From Oscillospiraceae bacterium (GTDB lineage: Bacteria; Bacillota; Clostridia; Oscillospirales; Acutalibacteraceae): a DNA stretch of 64,000 bases. Location of the stretch: the NCBI GenBank assembly GCA_902792905.1, contig CADBBH010000008.1, positions 97,635 to 161,634 on the forward strand, written 5' to 3'. The position numbers and the translations under genes were made by a program. Positions 7,649-16,580 of this stretch are shown one piece after another. Under the pieces are notes generated by a model. That model did no database searches. It had not been told where the DNA came from and saw only the letters and a list, made by a program, of their open reading frames with translations. Each line of letters begins with the position of its first letter. The first letter of the stretch is position 1.

Positions 7649-9919
7649 ATGATTAATTACGCTGATCGAGAACAAGAATTGACAAAACTAAAAACAGAAT
7701 TTAATCATAATCATAATGCAATTTTTGTAATGGCAGGAAAAGCTTTTGGTATTACTTCGTTTTTAAAAGATAAGGCGCAAATATATATAGGTAACCAAGG
7801 GTTTCTTAGTTTTTATGTAAATTCTGCCTCCATACAGAACTTATCAGAAAATTTACTAAGCACAATCATTAAAGATCCGGAACTATATGCAACCCTACAA
7901 AAGTGTATGGATACTAGCTATGGAAAAAAAGAATGGCATAATATAATGCAAGATGTGCCATATATAGGAAACACCCTGTCAACAATATTAACTTCAAAGT
8001 CCTCGTTACCATTATATTCAGGGAATTATGCATCTGCGGTAGAAGAAGTATTAACAGTGTTTTTTAGCATGTTATCTCGACCGACGGTTATTATGATAGA
8101 TCACGCGCAAAGTCTTTTTGAAGATGATTATAGTTTAATCATAGATTTGATAACATATAATCATACAATATTCATTTTTGCTATTACTGAACAAAATGAT
8201 TCGTATCGTAAATTAAAAAATCTTATATTCCAAAAATCAATTTCTTCGTCCGAAATATTTTTTGGTGAACCTCACAAAGATTTAGTAATAGAACTTGGGA
8301 AATTATTTGATTATTCAATTAGTTCTAAAGAAGCAAATCAGTTGTTGATTTCTACAGAATCTAACATACATAAAATAATAGAACACTTCTCCAACCCTAA
8401 CAAATCATACCGTTTAAATGCAGTTGAAAAATCTATTGTAGCAATATTGGATATTTTAGGATATCCGATAGAAAAATCAGAATTGTTCAGCATAATAAAG
8501 TTGTGCAATATCTATGCTAAAAACTATACACAAGCATTTGATGAAGCTCTTCAAAAATTGCAGGCGACATCAATAATTTCTGAAAAAAGCACATCGTTTG
8601 AATTGAACTCAAAGAGCCATCCTGAGGTTGCTGAAGTAATTAATTCTTACGCTCAAAAAATATTATACAAAAGTGCAGTGCTAAAATATTACAAATCACG
8701 CGGAACTGATTTTGCATATAGTGTAAGTACATTAACACTTTTGACGAGCATTGCATATGAATTAGAAGATGAAACATGTGAAACATTTGCTCGCCAACTC
8801 ATCAAGTATCATTTGAAAAATGGATCAATGATTAAGAGGGAAATCATTGAAAGAGCCCAATTAAAATCTGACAGTGTGAATGACTGTATTGTTGGTAGTA
8901 TTATAGCAGCAAACAGAAAAAAATATGAAGACGCAATAGAGTGGATAGCGAAAATAGATGTTAATGCAAATAATTATATTAAAAGTTATTACGGGATACT
9001 ACTAAATAGAGTGCGTCGTCATTCTGAAGCAGAAATCATTTTAACGAGTGTAATAGATAATACAATGGACAAAGAATTAGGGGTTATAGTAAGTTCGTAT
9101 TTGGTTTCAAATTATGTTCATCAAGAAAAACTAAATGAAGCACAAAATGCCTTTCATAATGCACGCATCAAATATACCGGCACTCGAAATCTGGGATATT
9201 TGATAAGGAACGCTGTATCTGCATTTGAAGAAGATAGAGACGACCTGTATCAAAGCGCACTTGAATCTTTTCTTAATGCCAACGATATGTTTGGATATTA
9301 CAGTACGCTTAATAATCAAGGATATCACCTATTGAACACTAATCCTGAAAAGGGAATGGATTTATTAAGCAAAGCACTTGACAATTTGAAGCTCTTTGGA
9401 GAGAATTTAACTCAAATTGCGAGAAATGATCTGGGGCTTGGTCATTTGTTTATGGGCAATTATGAAGAAGCTATTAGTTGTTTCTCTGTCGTAATGGCAA
9501 ATGAATCACCCAACATGGTACAACTATTTGCTAAAATTAACTTTGCTTGTAGCCAACTGCTAATTGGAAAAAAAGAATTTGCACTAAAAATAATGAATGA
9601 AATAAGTCCATTTATAGAGCACTATCCATTAGACAGGGTGCGGCAAAAGTATTACATTAACAGGCTATTTATTGAATACTATGCTAATAAAAATGTTAGT
9701 GAAGATCTTATTCAAAAAGCAAAGCAGTATCCAGATAGATATCATCCAGAAAGAACTGAAGCTGCCATTTCCTTTTACATGAGAAATAAAAAGACAAAAA
9801 ACAGAAAAATAGATAGCACGTGGAAAAACCTTTATTCACCTTGTGGACTAGCATATTGGGTTTTAAACCCTTTAAAAATCTTTCCCGAAGGATTCATTGA
9901 TCAAATTATTCCTGTATAG
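7649..9919 (+). CDS. STAND-like NTPase with degenerate P-loop and C-terminal TPR-type repeats
   Basis: A 756-residue cytoplasmic protein. It opens with YADREQELTKL, the usual entry to AAA/STAND modules, but the P-loop reads MAGKAFGITSFL, without the GK(S/T) lysine. The Walker B-like strand is TVIMIDHAQSLF, with His where the catalytic acid would be. So nucleotide hydrolysis may be lost. A winged-helix-like middle (about residues 265-330) is followed by TPR-like helical hairpins to about residue 690 (for example GYHLLNTNPEKGMDLLSKALDNL). STAND proteins act as signal-dependent switches. Its 3' end overlaps the opposing ATP-grasp gene by 48 bp, and both are enclosed by the inverted repeat. Confidence 0.65.
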   Translation: MINYADREQELTKLKTEFNHNHNAIFVMAGKAFGITSFLKDKAQIYIGNQGFLSFYVNSASIQNLSENLLSTIIKDPELYATLQKCMDTSYGKKEWHNIMQDVPYIGNTLSTILTSKSSLPLYSGNYASAVEEVLTVFFSMLSRPTVIMIDHAQSLFEDDYSLIIDLITYNHTIFIFAITEQNDSYRKLKNLIFQKSISSSEIFFGEPHKDLVIELGKLFDYSISSKEANQLLISTESNIHKIIEHFSNPNKSYRLNAVEKSIVAILDILGYPIEKSELFSIIKLCNIYAKNYTQAFDEALQKLQATSIISEKSTSFELNSKSHPEVAEVINSYAQKILYKSAVLKYYKSRGTDFAYSVSTLTLLTSIAYELEDETCETFARQLIKYHLKNGSMIKREIIERAQLKSDSVNDCIVGSIIAANRKKYEDAIEWIAKIDVNANNYIKSYYGILLNRVRRHSEAEIILTSVIDNTMDKELGVIVSSYLVSNYVHQEKLNEAQNAFHNARIKYTGTRNLGYLIRNAVSAFEEDRDDLYQSALESFLNANDMFGYYSTLNNQGYHLLNTNPEKGMDLLSKALDNLKLFGENLTQIARNDLGLGHLFMGNYEEAISCFSVVMANESPNMVQLFAKINFACSQLLIGKKEFALKIMNEISPFIEHYPLDRVRQKYYINRLFIEYYANKNVSEDLIQKAKQYPDRYHPERTEAAISFYMRNKKTKNRKIDSTWKNLYSPCGLAYWVLNPLKIFPEGFIDQIIPV

Positions 9920-10873
9920 ACTGGAGTACGTAATGTTTTCTATGAGTTCGGTATAGGAGATTCCTACTGATTTTGCGGATTGACTAATTGTAGAGTGCTC
10001 TCCAAGATTACAACAAACATTGAATTCTAAAAAGTATGGAACACCGGTATCATCAACAATATAATCAAATCTCGTGTAATCTAATGGTTGAATTTGGTCA
10101 AATAACAGTTGCGAGTATTGCTGAATCGTTTTATTTAATACCCTGTCATTTATTATTTCCCGAGTTAATCCTGATTCAATTTTGCGCTTTTGCCCATGTG
10201 TAACTACTCCTCCTAAATGCGTAGAATGCTGGCTAACACATGGCAACAGTAACGGAAAATTAAAATTGTTAAGCACCGGAGATGTGTGATATACTCCTTT
10301 TATTTGCTGTTCGAGAATCACATCTATATTATGTTGAAATAAAACTTGAATTTGGTTATAAGCATATTTCCATGTGTTGCAAATGGAGTCTTCGTTGATA
10401 TACATGGACGCAGCTCCAAAACGGGGTTTTACAAAATATGGCGGTGCAAAATCTGGCTCGCATATTTTATCACAGACATTATATGTTTTCCAAGCTGGAG
10501 TCGGCACTTTTAAATACCTTGCGAGTATTTTTGCTAGATGCTTATCTTCGGCAAGTGCTCGTATATTTGGTGTAGCGCCCAAATAAGGAATTCTTAAATA
10601 TTCAGCAACGGATGAAACAAATATTTCGGAATGGCGAAATGGCATCCGATTATATAATGAAAAAATATAATCCACTTTTAAACTCGGATTCAAAAGTAAG
10701 GAAACATTATTGGATGATATTAAATTTGGGAAAATAACTGATAGTTCAGTATAAATCTTATGATGATATATGGCATAAGCCTTATCATAAATACCATTTG
10801 GTACTTTGTCATGTTTGCTTTGAGGTGCATAATGTGCTAAGAATAACACATTATAATCTTTAATATCTTTCAT
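9872..10873 (-). CDS. ATP-grasp protein, D-alanine-D-alanine ligase-like
   Basis: A 333-residue soluble protein. The ATP-grasp fold is visible as PPYFVKPRFGAASM (ATP-binding Lys), TRFDYIVDDTG and YFLEFNVCCNLG, giving the Asp, Glu and Asn that bind Mg2+ in D-Ala-D-Ala ligases. Such enzymes join a carboxyl group to an amine using ATP; the substrate here is not predictable. The N-terminal third is unlike housekeeping Ddl and the gene has no cell-wall neighbours, so a role in peptidoglycan or glycopeptide resistance is not supported. It has a strong promoter, with the inverted repeat lying in its leader, and converges on the STAND-like gene. Confidence 0.7.
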   Translation of the reverse strand: MKDIKDYNVLFLAHYAPQSKHDKVPNGIYDKAYAIYHHKIYTELSVIFPNLISSNNVSLLLNPSLKVDYIFSLYNRMPFRHSEIFVSSVAEYLRIPYLGATPNIRALAEDKHLAKILARYLKVPTPAWKTYNVCDKICEPDFAPPYFVKPRFGAASMYINEDSICNTWKYAYNQIQVLFQHNIDVILEQQIKGVYHTSPVLNNFNFPLLLPCVSQHSTHLGGVVTHGQKRKIESGLTREIINDRVLNKTIQQYSQLLFDQIQPLDYTRFDYIVDDTGVPYFLEFNVCCNLGEHSTISQSAKSVGISYTELIENITYSSLYRNNLINESFGKDF

Positions 10874-10897
10874 AAAGCTTTCCTTTATATATAACTC

Positions 10898-10924
10898 ACA
10901 ATAATTAATAGTTATTGTAAGTTT
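10898..10924 (-). repeat. Right 27-bp inverted repeat, recombinase-core-like
   Basis: Perfect reverse complement of 7586-7612. The inner arms are ACAATAA and TTATTGT around the spacer TTAATAG, the mirror of the left spacer. Opposed spacers mean that recombination between the copies would invert the 3.3 kb between them. Confidence 0.8.
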
Positions 10925-10935
10925 GTTATAGAAAT

Positions 10936-10964
10936 ATTATATCTTGTTTTGGTAAAATATTCAA
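10936..10964 (-). promoter_or_regulatory. Sigma-A promoter reading into the ATP-grasp gene, outside the inverted repeat
   Basis: On the minus strand TTGAAT (10964-10959), a 17-bp spacer, TATAAT (10941-10936). The related sequence on the left side (TTGAAT at 7551) lacks a well-spaced -10, so the right promoter looks stronger. Confidence 0.7.
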
Positions 10965-10997
10965 TAATTTTTTTATTATAAAACGAGGTGTAACAGT

Positions 10998-11906
10998 ATG
11001 AATATTCAGGAAATAACACGCGACTATTTAAGTATTATAAAATCCACAAAAAACCTGTCTGATAAAACAATGATTGCATATGATTCGGATTTGAAAGATT
11101 TTTGTTTGTTTCTGAACAATCGACAAATATATGATGATATCATTTTCGACTATACAAATCATTTGCAAAATGACCGTCATTTAAAAACCAGCACAATAAC
11201 CCGAAAACTTACAGTTCTCAAAGCATTTTTCGAATATTTGTTTAGAAATGAATACATAAGCAATAACTGTTTTCAAAAGTATTCTTTTAAACTCAAGAGG
11301 GAGCGTAAGCTTCCAAAAACTCTTTCTGTCACTGAGTCTTCAAAACTCATTAACCATCTTACTGATAAAGTAAAAGAAAAAACATCTTCTTTTTCAAATT
11401 GGAAAGCATCAAGAGATCTTGCTTTAATTGATTTATTAATCAGTTCAGGAATAAGAATTCAAGAAGCATCTAACATATCACTTAATGACATACTCTTCAG
11501 TGAAAAAACCATACTTATAAATGGTAAAGGTAAAAAACAAAGGCTGATCTATATTTCTTGTAATGACACCTGGAATAACATTTTGAATTGGATTGAACTC
11601 AGAAATAACAAAACCAATTATACTGATAAACTATTTGTTAACCGCTTTGGTAATCAAATAAGCATTCACGGGATTGAATACATATATAATACTGTTAAAA
11701 CACAATGCGGCATAAATATATTTTCGACGCCTCATCATCTCCGTCATACCTTCGCGACAAATCTGTTAGCAAATGGTGCTGATCTAAGATCAGTCCAGGA
11801 AATACTTGGACACAGCAGTGTAATAACTACAGAAATTTATACCGAAGTTACGATTAACCGCAAAAAGCAAATTCTCACAGATTACAATTTCAGAAATAAT
11901 CTGTAG
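10998..11906 (+). CDS. Tyrosine recombinase, XerC/D-like
   Basis: A 302-residue recombinase with an N-terminal SAM-like core-binding domain (about 1-100) and a catalytic domain. Catalytic residues are visible: Arg in SGIRIQEAS, Lys in INGKGKKQR, His and Arg in HHLRHTF, His in LGHSS and Tyr in TEIYTEV. It is short, without the arm-binding domain of Tn916-type integrases, and so resembles Xer and invertase-type recombinases. GAGGTG precedes the ATG. It lies next to the right inverted repeat and is transcribed away from it. Its likely target is that repeat pair (inference); integration of the neighbouring ICE is a less likely alternative. Confidence 0.85.
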   Translation: MNIQEITRDYLSIIKSTKNLSDKTMIAYDSDLKDFCLFLNNRQIYDDIIFDYTNHLQNDRHLKTSTITRKLTVLKAFFEYLFRNEYISNNCFQKYSFKLKRERKLPKTLSVTESSKLINHLTDKVKEKTSSFSNWKASRDLALIDLLISSGIRIQEASNISLNDILFSEKTILINGKGKKQRLIYISCNDTWNNILNWIELRNNKTNYTDKLFVNRFGNQISIHGIEYIYNTVKTQCGINIFSTPHHLRHTFATNLLANGADLRSVQEILGHSSVITTEIYTEVTINRKKQILTDYNFRNNL

Positions 11907-12048
11907 ACAAAACCAAACTTCAAAAACATTCGTTTATTGAAATCCGGTAATATGTGTATTTGATTTTCTATAAGCATATTAACAAAACTTCTAAAAGCTT
12001 TTATTCTGAATACCGCATGGTGTTTTTAAAATATATCCGTTAAGATTT

Positions 12049-13677
12049 TCATTTGCCTGTTTTTATTTTGTCTATAATAACTTCTCCCGTCTTTAAACAA
12101 ACCATTATAGTTGAATCTGAATTGACTTTAATACAAGATACACACTTCCGAACGATTCGATCGTCAAACTTTTCAAACCCAGAGATCGAGGATAATTCCC
12201 GCTCAATCAATTCGGATTCTTTTATTCCCGCAGTTGCGTCGGATAATTTCTTTGCCTCGGCAAGCTTCTCACGCAGGATCTTTATCTGCTCATACATCTT
12301 CGTGATTTCAGCATCATATTTCTCAGCGTTGCCACCAGAGGTCAGACGAAGCATCATCACCCTGTCCGCATCAGCCTGTATTTCCCTTATGCTCTGTTCG
12401 ATTGCGAAAACGTCAATCGCATTGGCTTCATCGTTCAAAGCATATTTCAGATTATTCCGTATCATATCCATACCGGAGCCCGTATTTGAACATGCTTTTT
12501 TCAAACATCTGCAAACCGCATCCTGTAAATCGCTTTCTTTTATCCCTTTGGATTTCGGGCAGGCGGATTTGCCGTTGTCCGTTCTGTTCAGGCAACGCCA
12601 GTAAACAACCTTCTCTTCCCCGTTGCTCTTGATCCTGCGTTTCATGTGACTTCCGCAGTTCCCGCAAACAAGAATTTCAGAGAACACATATTTGCTGCTG
12701 TACTGCCCCTGACCTGTGATTCCCTTTGAGGATTTCTTTCTTTCGGCGGTTCTTCTGGTTCGTTCCAGCTGAACCGCCTTGAATGCATCACGAGAGATGA
12801 TTGCCGTATGATGGTTGCTGACAAGATACTTGGTCATTTCACCGTTGTTGACCTTTGCCTTTTTTGATATGCAATTTTCAGTAAAGGTTTTCTGATATAA
12901 AATATCTCCGACATACTTTTCGTTACCGAGAATGCCGACAACTGCGTTGTTTGACCATTTGCAGGAACCGTTTACTGTCTTGCGCCCTCTCTGTTCCAAA
13001 TATGAACAAATCCCTTTGATCGAGTAACCGTCAAGATACAGAGAATAGATTTTTCTGACCGTTTCAGCTTCCTCGGGAATGATGATAATCTCATCCTCTT
13101 TCGTTTGTCTGTAACCGAGCAGATTCATGCGTGTGTGATAAGTTCCGTTGCGCATCCGCTTCTGGATGCCCCACTTCACATTCGCGGAAATGTTTTCACT
13201 TTCTGTCTGAGCGATTACACTGTAAATACCGACAAACATCTCGCTGTCTTCCTGAAGCGTATTGCAATTCTGCTCTTCAAAATAAATCCCGATGTTCATC
13301 GATTTCAGCTTTCGGACATATTCCAATGAATCAACAGTATTTCTGGCAAAACGGGAAACGGATTTTGTAAGAATCAAATCGATTTTCCCTTTTTTGCAGT
13401 CACGGAGCATCCGTTGAAAATCTTTTCTCTTCTTTACGCCCGTGCCGCTGATTCCTTCATCCGCATAGATGTCAACAAAATGCCACTTGGGATTTTTCGT
13501 GATATATTCTGTATAATAAGCAACCTGGGCTTCATAACTGTTGAGCTGGTCTTCATCATCCGTGGAAACACGGCAGTATGCTGCAACATTGAGCGGTCGC
13601 AGGGTGTCCCCTTTCGGTGATAAGAGCGGATTGGCTTCGATTTTTGTTACGATTTTTTCTCCCGTCTGTGTCATCAT
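12049..13677 (-). CDS. Large serine recombinase (third of a triplet)
   Basis: A 542-residue recombinase. The resolvase domain (about residues 28-175) has the nucleophile in VAAYCRVSTDDEDQ and the conserved SVSRFARNTVDSLEYVRKLK helix. A recombinase domain follows, then a zinc ribbon (CGNCGSHMKRR ... CLNRT...C) and a coiled-coil-rich C-terminus, as in TnpX/TndX-type enzymes. It catalyses excision and integration by staggered double-strand cuts. AAAGGATAATATAT precedes the ATG. It starts 13 bp after the catalytic-domain-less recombinase, so the three form one operon. Confidence 0.92.
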   Translation of the reverse strand: MMTQTGEKIVTKIEANPLLSPKGDTLRPLNVAAYCRVSTDDEDQLNSYEAQVAYYTEYITKNPKWHFVDIYADEGISGTGVKKRKDFQRMLRDCKKGKIDLILTKSVSRFARNTVDSLEYVRKLKSMNIGIYFEEQNCNTLQEDSEMFVGIYSVIAQTESENISANVKWGIQKRMRNGTYHTRMNLLGYRQTKEDEIIIIPEEAETVRKIYSLYLDGYSIKGICSYLEQRGRKTVNGSCKWSNNAVVGILGNEKYVGDILYQKTFTENCISKKAKVNNGEMTKYLVSNHHTAIISRDAFKAVQLERTRRTAERKKSSKGITGQGQYSSKYVFSEILVCGNCGSHMKRRIKSNGEEKVVYWRCLNRTDNGKSACPKSKGIKESDLQDAVCRCLKKACSNTGSGMDMIRNNLKYALNDEANAIDVFAIEQSIREIQADADRVMMLRLTSGGNAEKYDAEITKMYEQIKILREKLAEAKKLSDATAGIKESELIERELSSISGFEKFDDRIVRKCVSCIKVNSDSTIMVCLKTGEVIIDKIKTGK

Positions 13678-13690
13678 ATATATTATCCTT

Positions 13691-14518
13691 TCAGATGCAG
13701 TCCTTGCCGTTTTTGAGTGTCAGGTGAACTTCACCATTTTCATCAACGGCAATCTTTTCACAAATCTTTTTCATCAAGTCAAAACCAGGAGGCTCTTTTG
13801 ATAATGCTGCCGTCAATTCCTTGGATATTTCATATGTACCGGAATTGACGCAGCAGTCATATCTTTTGGAAACACAATCGAGCACAACCGATTTCAAAAG
13901 TTGATATGACGGATTTGGTTCCGATATCAGCCTTTCAATTTCATTTTCATACTTCCTTGCTTCCGGAGATAAAGAAAAATCCTCAACTGTAAAATCATCT
14001 GCAATGCTTTCCGGATGATCCTTGAGCAATGAAAGCTTTTCCAGAATCATATTCTGCAAATCCAAATCCCTTATTGGTTTGCTTTTGATGCACTTGTTCA
14101 GACAAATCCAGCGATAGCTTCCGTCCTTCATTCTGCGCCGATAAAGCTGCTTTCCGCAAGCATGACAAAATGCTTTCTGTTTGAGCCACCGAAGCTCATC
14201 CGTTAAAGGCTCCTGCTTTGCTATATTTTCTTTTTTATTTGCACGCTCAAACAGTTCCTTTGAAATAATCTGCGGATAAATGCCTCCCCCGATATATCTT
14301 GTATCTGTCAAGATTCGGTAGACCATATTTTTATTCCACGTTTTTTTATCTGAGCTGTACGGAATACCTGTTGTATTTAGCCACTTTACAATCTCCGCTA
14401 TAGTTGTTCCGCCTATGTATTCGGAATATATGGATTGAACAACATTTGATTCAGAAGGGTCCGGAATATATCCGGCATTCTGAAATGTATATCCGTAAAG
14501 AATGGTTCGCAGTTTCAT
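13691..14518 (-). CDS. Serine recombinase-like protein lacking the catalytic domain (second of triplet)
   Basis: A 275-residue protein that begins directly with the recombinase domain (MKLRTILYGYTF ... YSEYIGGTTIAEIVKWLN), then a zinc ribbon (CHACGKQLYRRR ... CLNKC) and a C-terminal helical region. The N-terminal resolvase domain with the serine nucleophile is absent, so it cannot cut DNA. It probably acts as an accessory DNA-binding subunit or directionality partner. The ATG overlaps the stop of the preceding recombinase (ATGA), with GAGAGG before it, showing translational coupling and arguing that this is a maintained gene rather than debris. Confidence 0.85.
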   Translation of the reverse strand: MKLRTILYGYTFQNAGYIPDPSESNVVQSIYSEYIGGTTIAEIVKWLNTTGIPYSSDKKTWNKNMVYRILTDTRYIGGGIYPQIISKELFERANKKENIAKQEPLTDELRWLKQKAFCHACGKQLYRRRMKDGSYRWICLNKCIKSKPIRDLDLQNMILEKLSLLKDHPESIADDFTVEDFSLSPEARKYENEIERLISEPNPSYQLLKSVVLDCVSKRYDCCVNSGTYEISKELTAALSKEPPGFDLMKKICEKIAVDENGEVHLTLKNGKDCI

Positions 14519-16068
14519 TTTCTGATCCTCTCTCTGAACTTCAATCCGCAATACAGAACGAAAATCAATTCTACATCGCGGGTCACGATCACTTCTTTGA
14601 CCAAATTCTTAAACAAAGAAAGATCGAATTCAATAACCACCTTCGGCAATCCTTCAAGTTTCTGCTTAAAAGCACGAAGGCCGAACAGCGTCCCTTCATC
14701 ATCGTTGCCTGCCAGCATCCGCAGTCTTCGGCTCCGAAGCTCCGTCAGACGTTTTCTGACTTCATTGGATTTTTCGGCATAGGATACTTCATCCATAATA
14801 CTCTTCGTATAGAATTCCATATACATATTATTCTTTTCACTGAGTTCGACAATTTCTGCATCAATTTCATTGATTTCCTTTGTCGCAGAAGACGTGAGCG
14901 CCTGCAATTCAGACAGTTTTGAAATCGCATAATCAATCAGTTCATGCTCATTAGCTCTGAGCTTGTTATACATTATGTTAAAGGCATACTTAACATCCTC
15001 TTCCAAAACTATATGCGTCTTACAATTAGCTTCCGGCATACCGATTTGAGGACAGATCCATGCAATACCTCTTTTTTGTTTTCTTGTTTTCAGATGCTGA
15101 CCGCAGTCGCCGCAAACAAGCATTCCCGAAAAGTCCTTTATCTCAACCTTGCTGTGATTGTCATATCGGATACGGCGTCGTTCCATAAGCACCTGAGTTT
15201 TTTCAAAAGTTTCACGGTCAATGATGGCTTCATGAGAATTGGAAACATAATATTGATCTACTTCTCCTTTATTTAAGACACTTTTTAATGGTAGTTGAAG
15301 AGGAGTAAAAGTTTTTCTTAACAAACAATCTCCGATGTATTTCTCGTTTGTTATAATAAATCTTACCGACTCCGCACACCAGACTTTTCCACCTGCATCT
15401 ATATCATTCAGCATTCCTGCTATTTTACAAAAACCATACCCTGCAAGATACCATTCAAATAATTTCTTTACGATTTCCGCTTCATCGGGAATGGGATACA
15501 GCATTCCGTTTTCAAGGCGGTATCCGAATGGCGCGTTGCAGGTGATAAATTCTCCGGATTCCATTTTCATACGAATCGCGGTTGACACTCTTTTTGAACC
15601 CGCAAGTGCTTCGCTCTGGGCAAAAGCGCTCTTGATATACAGGATCATTTCCGAGTTCATCTTTTCGGTATCAATGTTGTCGTTTTCAAACAACACAGAT
15701 GTTCCGTATGATTTCAGAAGCCGGATATTCTCGATACATTCGAGTGCATTTCTTGCAAAGCGGGAAACACTTTTCACAAAAACCCGATCCAACTTTCCCG
15801 ACTTGCTGTCCTTCAGCATCCGCTGAAACTCTTCTCTCTTGTTGACACAGGTTCCCGTAATGCCTTCGTCGGCATAAATATCAACGAGAACCATATCGGA
15901 CGAATGGCTTATGAAATCGTTATAGTATTTGACCTGCGCGATAAATGAATCCGCCTGTTCTTCCGAATCGGTTGAAACACGGCAATAGGCTCCGACACGG
16001 AGTTTATTTGAAAGATTCGGTCCGGCTGTCGCACGGATGACTTTGACATCGTTTCTTGGTTCAAACAT
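14515..16068 (-). CDS. Large serine recombinase (first of a triplet)
   Basis: A 517-residue recombinase with the nucleophile serine in RVGAYCRVSTDSEEQ, the SVSRFARNALECIENIR helix, a recombinase domain, a zinc ribbon (CGDCGQHLKTRK ... CPQIGMPEANC) and a long C-terminal coiled coil. It is a paralogue of the enzyme at 12049-13677 with the same architecture but clearly different sequence. GGGGGAATCAAAT precedes the ATG. Triplets of serine recombinases are known from some streptococcal ICEs and probably act together for integration and excision. Confidence 0.92.
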   Translation of the reverse strand: MFEPRNDVKVIRATAGPNLSNKLRVGAYCRVSTDSEEQADSFIAQVKYYNDFISHSSDMVLVDIYADEGITGTCVNKREEFQRMLKDSKSGKLDRVFVKSVSRFARNALECIENIRLLKSYGTSVLFENDNIDTEKMNSEMILYIKSAFAQSEALAGSKRVSTAIRMKMESGEFITCNAPFGYRLENGMLYPIPDEAEIVKKLFEWYLAGYGFCKIAGMLNDIDAGGKVWCAESVRFIITNEKYIGDCLLRKTFTPLQLPLKSVLNKGEVDQYYVSNSHEAIIDRETFEKTQVLMERRRIRYDNHSKVEIKDFSGMLVCGDCGQHLKTRKQKRGIAWICPQIGMPEANCKTHIVLEEDVKYAFNIMYNKLRANEHELIDYAISKLSELQALTSSATKEINEIDAEIVELSEKNNMYMEFYTKSIMDEVSYAEKSNEVRKRLTELRSRRLRMLAGNDDEGTLFGLRAFKQKLEGLPKVVIEFDLSLFKNLVKEVIVTRDVELIFVLYCGLKFRERIRK

Positions 16069-16129
16069 ATTTGATTCCCCCTTTCACCAGTCATTCTATC
16101 TGTTTTAATGAAAAAGCCAAGGATGCCGA

Positions 16130-16282
16130 TTACACGGTAATCGGTTGGCAATGCATTGTTTCTGCATTGAGTGCGTTGAGTTTTTCAAATACCTCTCTGG
16201 TAATTGTCCCACGCTCAAACAGCGTTTTCAAAATGGAGTATGCTTCACAGTAAATGAGTTCATTTTTCATTTCTTCGCACAT
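16130..16282 (-). CDS. Small 50-residue SHOCT-like protein
   Basis: The protein reads MCEEMKNELIYCEAYSILKT, continues LFERGTITREVFEKLN and ends HCQPITV. The 'L..LFE.G.IT..VFEKLN' unit resembles the SHOCT short helical motif. AGGGGGAAATCAA gives a good ribosome site. It lies between a 61-residue gene and the recombinase triplet on the same strand, so it is probably part of the recombination operon. Function is unknown; a DNA-binding or oligomerising accessory role is possible. Confidence 0.65.
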   Translation of the reverse strand: MCEEMKNELIYCEAYSILKTLFERGTITREVFEKLNALNAETMHCQPITV

Positions 16283-16294
16283 TTGATTTCCCCC

Positions 16295-16480
16295 TTATTC
16301 AAAATAGTCCATATAGAAGTCTTCAAAGTTAAAGCCTTTGCGCTCCTGATCTCTCTTATGACGCTTGTCCATGATGCGTTTGACTTCGCGGGCCCTTTTC
16401 TTCCGCGCGACATACTCGCTGAAGCTTTCTTTCTCATCCTCCTTGGGAACGGTAAATCCTCTGTTTTCAAGATCAGACAT
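16295..16480 (-). CDS. Small basic/acidic protein in the recombinase operon
   Basis: A 61-residue protein beginning MSDLENRGFTVPKEDEKESF, with a strongly basic middle (YVARKKRAREVKRIMDKRHK) and an acidic-aromatic C-terminus. It could be a DNA-binding accessory factor. The start was chosen because GGAGGAGGC lies just before this ATG; longer in-frame starts overlap the upstream gene and have no site. Family not recognised. Confidence 0.6.
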   Translation of the reverse strand: MSDLENRGFTVPKEDEKESFSEYVARKKRAREVKRIMDKRHKRDQERKGFNFEDFYMDYFE

Positions 16481-16580
16481 TTTAGCCTCCTCCGTTATCA
16501 GCATTTTCATTGTCATCGACTGATACGTAACTGTTGCAACAATCAGATTCATATTTATATTCCTCGCATTTCTTCTTTGA

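Noticed and set aside
9872-10873. Glycopeptide-resistance D-Ala-D-Xaa ligase
   Set aside because: It is ATP-grasp and Ddl-like at the metal site, but there are no van-type neighbours and the N-terminal part is unlike Ddl, so resistance is not supported.
10998-11906. Integrase of the conjugative element
   Set aside because: It lacks an arm-binding domain, lies in the AT-rich island outside the serine recombinase end, and sits beside matching inverted repeats; the element has its own recombinases.
12053-12604. 183-residue plus-strand ORF
   Set aside because: Antisense shadow of the serine recombinase; no ribosome site or recognisable domain.
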